Shown here piece after piece: positions 54,529-60,431 of a DNA stretch of 60,431 nucleotides. The position numbers and the translations under genes are program-made. The notes beneath the pieces are model-generated. The model saw only the letters and a list, made by a program, of their open reading frames with translations. It was not told the origin of the DNA and ran no database searches. The DNA is from Mastigocoleus testarum BC008 (lineage in GTDB: Bacteria; Cyanobacteriota; Cyanobacteriia; Cyanobacteriales; Nostocaceae), in the NCBI RefSeq assembly GCF_001456025.1, contig NZ_LMTZ01000121.1, positions 22,819-83,249 on the forward strand, in the 5' to 3' direction. How positions within the stretch are numbered: position 1 is the first letter of the stretch; every line of letters starts with the position of its first letter.

Positions 54529-55299
54529 TTATTTTGATTCAAAGAAACTATCAACTATTTCTGAATTTTGATGTAATTTTAAATGTTTCTCTAAGATAGA
54601 TATTCCTACAAGATGGCGGTCGCTGCTCTTAAGTTTTTGAAGTATTTCTGGAGAAGAACTTAAGCTTGAAGGAAATTGTTTTGTTTCGTCAGAAAAATTC
54701 TCAGGTTCACGAGTATTTAATTTATTTTTTTTAGGTATTGATTGCGTTAATAGCTCGGTGGCTACAATAGGTAGGATTTGGGTAGATAAATTAATGAAAA
54801 ATGGAAAAATTAAATTTCCTAAACGTATAGAATCCCCATCTTGAATTTCTTGGGATTGATAAATTCTCTCCCCATTTACATAAGAACCATTAGTACTGTT
54901 GAAATCAATTAGAATAAAACCTTTCGCTTTGAGGTATTGAATTGCTGCATGATGTCGAGAGATATATTGGTTACCAACGCAAATTCCATTATTTTCACCA
55001 CGACCGATTGTCCATATTAATTGTGGTTGTCGCAACTTGCGAGATTTTCCTTCTCCTAAATTAGTAATAATGCAAGACTCTTTTCCATTAATTACAGCTT
55101 GGACATAACTTTGTCTTGTTTGTTCGAAAGATAAATCAGTAAGATTTTCTAGTTGGAGAATTTGATTTAAAAGAGCACCATGATGTTCATATAACTTCAA
55201 AAAAACTTGATAAAGTTGTAGCTTTTTCTGAAGTTCACTTTGAGCTAACTCAGCCACTACAGGCGAACGTTCCACTCTTGATAAATGTAAGTTGCTCAT
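54529..55299 (-). CDS. FHA-domain protein
   Basis: A 256-aa cytoplasmic protein. The first 75 residues form a helical region (LAQSELQKKLQLYQVFLKLY). The FHA domain (about 95-170) has the phosphothreonine-binding residues: the GRGENNGI arginine, SRHHA, and the STNGSYVNG turn. The C-terminal 70 residues are low-complexity and likely disordered. FHA domains read Thr phosphorylation. The next gene upstream on the same strand is a Ser/Thr kinase (start 57233), so the pair may be functionally linked, though 320 bp separate them. Confidence 0.9.
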   Translation of the reverse strand: MSNLHLSRVERSPVVAELAQSELQKKLQLYQVFLKLYEHHGALLNQILQLENLTDLSFEQTRQSYVQAVINGKESCIITNLGEGKSRKLRQPQLIWTIGRGENNGICVGNQYISRHHAAIQYLKAKGFILIDFNSTNGSYVNGERIYQSQEIQDGDSIRLGNLIFPFFINLSTQILPIVATELLTQSIPKKNKLNTREPENFSDETKQFPSSLSSSPEILQKLKSSDRHLVGISILEKHLKLHQNSEIVDSFFESK

Positions 55300-55622
55300 A
55301 TCGATTGTAAATGTTTGGTGTCATTTTAAAAGCAGAAAAGTATTGGTACCGATTTTCTACCGAGACACTGATTTCAAGCAGGTTTATCCCCACTACTCGA
55401 TAAATACGAAATTACCGAGAGTTTTCTTTAAAAAAATTAATTTTGACTGGCGTTCGGTATCACTATCTGCTTCCATGAGAAAATCTGAATTTTAAATAAT
55501 ATACTTAGGTGTACACTTTTAGATTAAAGTTTTTGTATATTTGTTGTAACCGCGTTATTACCGAAATTATTAAAAAAACATAAATCACTAATCAACAAGC
55601 ATCATTAAATAGTTATTAATAA
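55300..55622. other. Spacer between the kinase gene and the FHA gene
   Basis: About 320 bp, AT-rich. A short plus-strand ORF (55292-55495) has no RBS and overlaps the FHA start, so I reject it. No terminator was seen. Confidence 0.4.
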
Positions 55623-57233
55623 TCACAACAAACCACGTCGACCATTGGGACGAATAGTCATCCAGTTTGTTTTAGCTAACGCAAGTTGCTCATCTGTAAC
55701 TTTAGCTCCAGTTAAATTAGCTCCACACAGATTTGCTCCTCGAAGATTAGCATGGGAAAGATAAGCATTACTGAGGTCTGCACCACGTAGATCGGCTCCT
55801 TCTAAATCGGCGTAGGAGAGGTAAGTTTTACTCAAGTTAGAATCCCGGAGATTTGCGCGATTCAAGCTTGCTTTCCCAAAGTCGTTATTATGAAGATTAG
55901 CTCCTTGGAAGTTAGTTTTTTCTAAACGGGAAGAATGAAAATTAGTTTCAGATAAATTTGCGCCAGGAAGATTTAGCAGACTTAAATTATGGGAAGCAAA
56001 ATCTCGCCGACCTTTAAGATATGCAGCTAATAAATTCTCGGCATTTAAGTAAGGCTGTAATTTAATTCTGCTAACAGATGTGGAGTTTCCCGAATGAACA
56101 TTAGTGCTTGACGATCTTGGTTGTGTTGTTACGACTCGCTGACGTGAATCCTTGATATTGGAATTTGTATCTGGGATACGAGCACGTCTCGCACGAATTG
56201 CAGCTGCAACTTGAGCGACACCAGAACTACTGCTATTTCCAGTTGAATTATTCGAACTGTTGTCAAAATTGGAGTATTTTCCTTTTCCGATATTATTTGG
56301 TTGTGCAACCAAGCCATCAGCTAAACTATCCAGATAAGGCTCCATTTCCAAAGCTCTAAGAACTTCAGAAGCCGAATGGTAACGATTGCGGACAGAGACT
56401 TCAAGCATCTTACGCAACACTTCAATAAAGTGTTGACTAACTTTAACCATGTTTTCCCACATCATTTCACCAGTTGTGGGATTGTATTCTAAGTCTTTGG
56501 GTGATTTACCAGTTAATAAGTAAATGCAAGTAATTCCCAAAGCATAAATATCACTAGCGTAGACCGGTCGCATAGCCATTTGTTCTGGTGGAGCAAAACC
56601 AGGAGTACCAATAGCGTATGCAGTCAGCGCAGTCTGACCAGATTGTGATGCAGCAATTTGAGTTACTTGGTTTTTAACTGCACCAAAATCAATCAAAACC
56701 AATTTCTTATCTTGAGCGCGGCGAATTAAGTTAGCCGGTTTGATATCGCGGTGAATTACTTGACGTTCGTGGAGATATTGCAGTAAGGGTAACATTTCAC
56801 AAAGAAACTCCCTGACATCAGTTTCATTTTGCGCTCCATTGCGTTTTACCTCTTGTTGTAGAGTTGCTCCACTGATATATTCTTGTACTAAGTAAAAATG
56901 TTCTCTATCTTCAAAATAGTCTAATAATCGTGGCATCTGGGGATGATTGCCAATTTTTCCTAAAGTTACAGCTTCTCTTTCAAAAAGCTCGCGCGCCATC
57001 TGTAAGAGATAAGGTGCTGTTCCAGAAGGACGCAATTGTTTAATTACACAACGAGGTTGTCCCGGTAAAACTCTATCTTCAGCTAAAAAAGTTGCTCCAA
57101 AGCCACCTTGACCTAAAGCTTTTAGCACTTGATAGCGATCGCGCAATAACAGTTGCGAGTCACAAGAGTGACACAATTTAGCATTTGCCTTATTTCTAGG
57201 CTCTGAACAATTAGGATTTAAGCAGTAGCTCAT
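55623..57233 (-). CDS. SpkB-like Ser/Thr protein kinase with zinc-ribbon-like N-terminus and pentapeptide repeats
   Basis: A 536-aa protein kinase of the eukaryotic (Hanks) type. The N-terminus has four cysteines (4, 9, 21, 24) in a small zinc-ribbon-like module. The kinase domain follows: glycine loop GQGGFG (41-46), ATP-binding Lys65 in CVIKQL, catalytic HRDIKPANL (Asp163), DFG (Asp182) and APPEQ. A Ser/Asn-rich linker (about 310-415) leads to pentapeptide repeats (about 430-515; ANLSE, ANLHN, ADLEG, ADLRG, ANLRG, ANLCG). SpkB of Synechocystis has the same cysteine, kinase and pentapeptide layout. No TM helix, so it is cytoplasmic. Substrates are unknown. Confidence 0.9.
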   Translation of the reverse strand: MSYCLNPNCSEPRNKANAKLCHSCDSQLLLRDRYQVLKALGQGGFGATFLAEDRVLPGQPRCVIKQLRPSGTAPYLLQMARELFEREAVTLGKIGNHPQMPRLLDYFEDREHFYLVQEYISGATLQQEVKRNGAQNETDVREFLCEMLPLLQYLHERQVIHRDIKPANLIRRAQDKKLVLIDFGAVKNQVTQIAASQSGQTALTAYAIGTPGFAPPEQMAMRPVYASDIYALGITCIYLLTGKSPKDLEYNPTTGEMMWENMVKVSQHFIEVLRKMLEVSVRNRYHSASEVLRALEMEPYLDSLADGLVAQPNNIGKGKYSNFDNSSNNSTGNSSSSGVAQVAAAIRARRARIPDTNSNIKDSRQRVVTTQPRSSSTNVHSGNSTSVSRIKLQPYLNAENLLAAYLKGRRDFASHNLSLLNLPGANLSETNFHSSRLEKTNFQGANLHNNDFGKASLNRANLRDSNLSKTYLSYADLEGADLRGADLSNAYLSHANLRGANLCGANLTGAKVTDEQLALAKTNWMTIRPNGRRGLL

Positions 57234-57578
57234 GTACTGTAAACTCGCAGCAATACGAATACATTAGGTCTTTACACCCTAATCTCATTATTCAAATTAG
57301 AACTTAATGTCGCTAGGTAAATTCTGCTGTAAAACCTTTAAAGAGTTGCTAAAGATTGACCGATATTGGGTAAAGTCATGGAAAAACCACGAGTTTTGAT
57401 CCGGAATAGCATTTTATGTGTAGCATTACGTAATTAGTTTAAGACAATCAACAATGGGACTTCCAAAGAATAAAATAATCAACAATGAAAATGATAATCA
57501 TTGTAGAGGTGGGGAATCAGTGCTGCTGAGTCATTTTGTAGTGTTTAGTCTAAACTCCAGTTATTAATACATAACCCC
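57234..57578. other. Spacer between the pentapeptide gene and the kinase gene
   Basis: 345 bp without a gene. Contains the near repeat AATAAAATAATCAACAATG (57467-57485) partly echoing CAATCAACAATG at 57446. No terminator seen. Confidence 0.4.
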
Positions 57579-58427
57579 TTACCAGGTTGAAAACCATAAT
57601 CTTCGAATAAGATTGACAAACTTTGAGTAATTTTTATAAAACCCCAATCCCAGCTGTCGCTTTAAGGCTTCTGGTAGATTCTTTGAGTTTTCCAAGCCGC
57701 GTACACCTTCCCAGTTTGTATCTTTATCCCAACGGCAACTGAGGAAGTACAGACCCCTCCTGAGGTTTGCGTAACTGAGGTCTGCGTTGCTGAGATCTGC
57801 GCCGCAAAGGTTTACACCCCTGAGAAGTGCAAAAGTAAGGTTTGCATTACTGAGGTTTGCATTACTGAGGTTTGCTCTGCTGAGGTTTGCTCTGCTGAGG
57901 TCGGCATGACTGAGATCTGCGCTCCAGAGGTTTGCTCTGCTGAGGTCAGCACCACTGAGGTTTCGTCTTTCAGATGGCTGATTAAAAATTTCCCAGACTA
58001 AACGCCATTTGTTGTCAAGTTTTGTCTGGTCGGAGATGATTGTATTTCTGAGGTTTGCTCTGCTGAGGTCGACACCACTGAGGTCGGCACCACTGAGGTC
58101 GGCATGGTTGAGGGCAGTACTATTAAGGTGGGCACCACTGAGGTTGGCACCACTGAGGTTGGCATCATAGAATGTGACACGAAAGAGGTTGGCATTATTG
58201 AGTTTGGCATTATTGAGTTTGGCATGATAGAGTTCGGCACCATGGAGGTCGGCATCACTGAGGTTAGCGCCACTGAGGTTTACACCACCGAGATTGGCAC
58301 AACTGAGGTTAACCCCATTGAGGTCAACTTCGCTGAGATCAACAAATATATTTAGATTTTTTCTTCTAAAATCATTCCAAGTATCTACATCTTGCTTCAG
58401 CAAAGCAAGATGTTTTTCATTAGCCAT
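57579..58427 (-). CDS. Pentapeptide-repeat protein
   Basis: A 282-aa protein. After a 30-residue N-terminal helix (EKHLALLKQDVDTWNDFRR) common in cyanobacterial repeat proteins, two blocks of A(D/N)LSx pentapeptides cover about 35-130 and 155-230. A non-repeat segment that contains WRLVWEIFNQP separates them. A basic tail follows (WEGVRGL, LKRQLGLGFYKNYSK, LIRRLWF). Repeats fold into a right-handed quadrilateral beta helix. Role unknown. The gene start lies 31 bp from the left end of the IS element. Confidence 0.88.
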   Translation of the reverse strand: MANEKHLALLKQDVDTWNDFRRKNLNIFVDLSEVDLNGVNLSCANLGGVNLSGANLSDADLHGAELYHAKLNNAKLNNANLFRVTFYDANLSGANLSGAHLNSTALNHADLSGADLSGVDLSRANLRNTIISDQTKLDNKWRLVWEIFNQPSERRNLSGADLSRANLWSADLSHADLSRANLSRANLSNANLSNANLTFALLRGVNLCGADLSNADLSYANLRRGLYFLSCRWDKDTNWEGVRGLENSKNLPEALKRQLGLGFYKNYSKFVNLIRRLWFSTW

Positions 58428-58458
58428 TGCAGGTTATCTTAATTTTTTATACTTACAG

Positions 58459-59719
58459 GACTTACGCAACTGGCATAAGCAATGGTGCGCCTCGGCGCAC
58501 CGAGCGCCTAAAAAAACTACAGCGTATTGCAACTTTGGGGTGTCTCAGTTGCTCAATTAGATAGTTTGAAAGTAAATTATGCTTTATTTTGTAAATAGTT
58601 TGACCTGTTTTATAGGCTAAAGTTTTTAGCCTAACCCAGATCAACATAGCACAAGCAATATGATTTCTTTGAAGACGGGCTTTACAACATTGGCATGATT
58701 CAATGCCAGTTAATTGCTTTATTTCTCGATGGAACTCCTCTATTTTCCAACGAATCTTGCACACCTGTTGTACAAGATCTGTAGAACTTTGAGATAAATC
58801 ATTAGTTGCGACATAATCCGTTCTATCGGTAGAGACAGATACCCGGAAAAGTTTCACTTTCTTATCAGCAGGAAAACCTTTAATTTTTATTATTTTACCA
58901 CATTCTAATTCTTCACAACTCCATTCTAAATATTCTATATTTTTATGTTTTTCCTTACCAAAACTATCATCTACCAAACGATTAGTTTTTAAAGGACAAT
59001 AATAAATCTTATCTAGACTATCTATATAAAGAATTAAACTTTTGACTGCATACCAAGTATGCATTAAAACTATGTCAAAAGGTAGATTATTTTGATATAC
59101 AAGACCTTGCAGCATATTCTTCACATAGTCAACTTTAGAGTTAAAGCATCGTTTTCGAGATTAAAAATACGGTAATCTATTACCCAAAATTGTAAAGTTT
59201 TGGGATTAACATATATGCAACTTACTATTCCAATTCCTCTGACAATACCATGTTCATTACCACTATATTGCCTTCGTACTATTTATATTGACTCTGAAAT
59301 ATTTTATCTACAACCGTATCATCAAATATAATGTAAGCATCTTCATCAACTACTATTAAATCTTTTACATTGTCCCAAAGTAAACTAGGAGTCAACTTTT
59401 CATTTCTCAAATAGTAATTAATTTTATCATGACTAATATTTTCTAAATCTTCTGCTAAGTTAGTAATAGTATAGTTAATTTGGCTACTAAGTAAATATTG
59501 ACAATAATCTAATTTCGTAAAATTCATAGCTAAACATTTTTTGATGCACCCTTCACAAATTGTCTCACCAAATCTTGAACAACAAGATACATCATTAATT
59601 ATTGTTATTAATTCCGGTCAAACCAATGAAACACACTCTTAGCAAAATAGTACATGAGTATTGCTGTATGACGATAACGCTAGTCGCGATAGCATCGCAC
59701 TGTGACAGTTGCGTAAGTC
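58459..59719 (-). mobile_element. Insertion sequence, 1261 bp, with 14-bp inverted repeats (inactive)
   Basis: Exact terminal inverted repeats GACTTACGCAACTG (58459-58472) and CAGTTGCGTAAGTC (59706-59719) enclose a single decayed transposase gene. No clear target duplication was seen next to them. The right end abuts the remainder of a different transposase. Confidence 0.88.
58462..59527 (-). pseudogene. Decayed IS4/IS701-superfamily DDE transposase
   Basis: Read on the minus strand from ATG 59527. Restoring two single-base frameshifts (near 59280 and near 59137) gives a continuous transposase with the first catalytic Asp region IIFDDTVVDK and the C-terminal WKIEEFHREIKQLTGIE with the catalytic Glu. 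The second acidic position, expected as VLMDTWY, reads VLMHTWY, so a catalytic Asp has become His. The gene is thus inactivated three times over. The pieces at 59279-59527 and 58462-59124 are not independent genes. Confidence 0.88.
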
Positions 59720-60094
59720 ATGGAAATGTTGTCGGATAACATTGATTACTTCAGATTAAAACCAGTTGACATTCCTAAAATCACAATCCTTCTTGACAAT
59801 GGGTATCACCCCGAAAAATTAAAGGAAGAGTTGAAAAAAATTTATCCCCAAATAATGACCAAGATTACATTTGAGCTATTGCCGAAACCTTCCAAAGCTC
59901 AAAAAGAAAAAGAAGGAAAGATTGGTTTTGTTCCAGTGAAAGCAAGGTGGGTCATAGAAAGAACGAATTCTTGGATGGAGAGATGTAAAAGCTTGGCCAA
60001 AAATTTTGAAATAACTCTTGATAATTCCACCGCCAAGGTAAATTTTTGTTTTATACGAATCATGCTTAAAAGACTGGCGACTACTATTAATTAA
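59720..60094 (+). pseudogene. IS5-family transposase, 3' fragment
   Basis: 124 codons with the C-terminal part of an IS5-type DDE transposase: TILLDNGYHPEKL carries the second catalytic Asp, and VKARWVIERTNSWMERCKSL carries the Glu (RWVIERT). The N-terminal half with the first Asp is missing, and the fragment begins exactly where the neighbouring IS ends. The IS probably truncated it. The ATG at 59720 is likely incidental. Confidence 0.82.
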
Positions 60095-60202
60095 AAAGAT
60101 CCCAAATGGGTTCTATAGTTTAAATTTAACGCCGAAAAGTACTATAAGTAAATTAAGAATTTTTAGAATAAATTAGCTATTATTTTGATTTATATAGGAA
60201 TC

Positions 60203-60397
60203 ATGTTTGATTATTTTATTCTTTGGAAGTCCCCAAAATTCCAATTAGCAAAACTTATTGATATAAAAAATCATCTCTCTTTTAAGAGTTTACTTACAAA
60301 TACGAGAGATGATAAAGTATTCGATTTAAAAATTAACTTCAACAATTCAATACCTTTGCCAATTTACGAGGATGCAACACAATTAGAAGTATTGTGA
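60203..60397 (+). CDS. Hypothetical short protein
   Basis: An open frame of 64 codons from ATG 60203 (70 from a TTG at 60185) with no recognised domain. It contains KLIDIKNHLSFKSLL and FDLKINFNNSIPLPI, which look protein-like. The next bases (ATGCGTCCTAAAGAAG, 60399 on) may begin another gene that leaves the window. It lies beside IS remains and may be a fragment. Confidence 0.25.
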   Translation: MFDYFILWKSPKFQLAKLIDIKNHLSFKSLLTNTRDDKVFDLKINFNNSIPLPIYEDATQLEVL

Positions 60398-60431
60398 ATG
60401 CGTCCTAAAGAAGTAAGCTTGGCAAAAATCT

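Noticed and set aside
58104..58355. Plus-strand ORF with a regular VGTTEVGTTEVG-like pattern
   Set aside because: It is the antisense reading of the pentapeptide repeats encoded on the minus strand; the periodicity comes from the real gene.

Overview
The window comes from a filamentous, probably heterocyst-forming cyanobacterium of the Nostocales type. Signs of this are a phycobilisome core gene (apcF), CP12, the glutamine synthetase/inactivating factor pair glnA-gifA, sucrose-phosphate phosphatase, and many GCGATCGC (HIP1) octamers. Heptanucleotide tandem repeats of the STRR kind and a PatX-like RGSGR peptide gene with a DIF1 promoter motif also fit. Base composition is AT-rich. The intergenic spaces are long and carry dispersed repeats. 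No rRNA, tRNA or CRISPR array was recognised.

Layout. 0.2-10.7 kb: an unknown small protein, a sodium/solute symporter, a GT4 glycosyltransferase, an apparently orphan C5 cytosine methyltransferase and a DUF697-type GTPase, separated by long non-coding stretches. 11.5-17.8 kb: carbon/nitrogen control and photosynthesis genes, namely cp12, tlyA, apcF, glnA with a degenerate NtcA promoter, gifA with a perfect NtcA site, a SAM methyltransferase, and patX. 18.5-28 kb: a zinc alcohol dehydrogenase, a giant GH15/phosphorylase-kinase-like protein, mgtE behind a structured leader that may hide its ribosome binding site, a glutaredoxin-like protein and murE. 28.3-31.5 kb: two convergent histidine-kinase-like genes, each lacking the motif that the other retains. 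33.8-37.8 kb: a BON-domain lipoprotein, bioF, and an spp-ruvA pair that overlaps by 4 bases.

38.2-48.7 kb is the most unusual region. It looks like a multi-gene conflict (immunity/cell-death) island. A caspase-NB-ARC-TPR protein is followed by a caspase-degenerate STAND protein, a MoxR AAA+ ATPase, a VWA protein and a multidomain protein. The last carries an adaptor-like domain, an embedded Ycf35/DUF1257 domain and an IS1-type zinc ribbon. These five genes are tightly packed and partly overlapping. A short soluble protein and a two-TM membrane protein are transcribed divergently from only 53 bp away. The architecture matches the MoxR-VWA 'ternary' conflict systems known from comparative genomics, but I do not know of the Ycf35-zinc-ribbon partner in such a system.

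48.7-60.4 kb: a higBA toxin-antitoxin module bracketed by two decayed copies of the same DUF2887/Rpn-like gene, xseAB, recA with a near-consensus cyanobacterial LexA box and an altered Walker A, an FHA protein, an SpkB-like Ser/Thr kinase with pentapeptide repeats, a pentapeptide-repeat protein, a dead IS element with intact 14-bp terminal inverted repeats, and a truncated IS5-type transposase.
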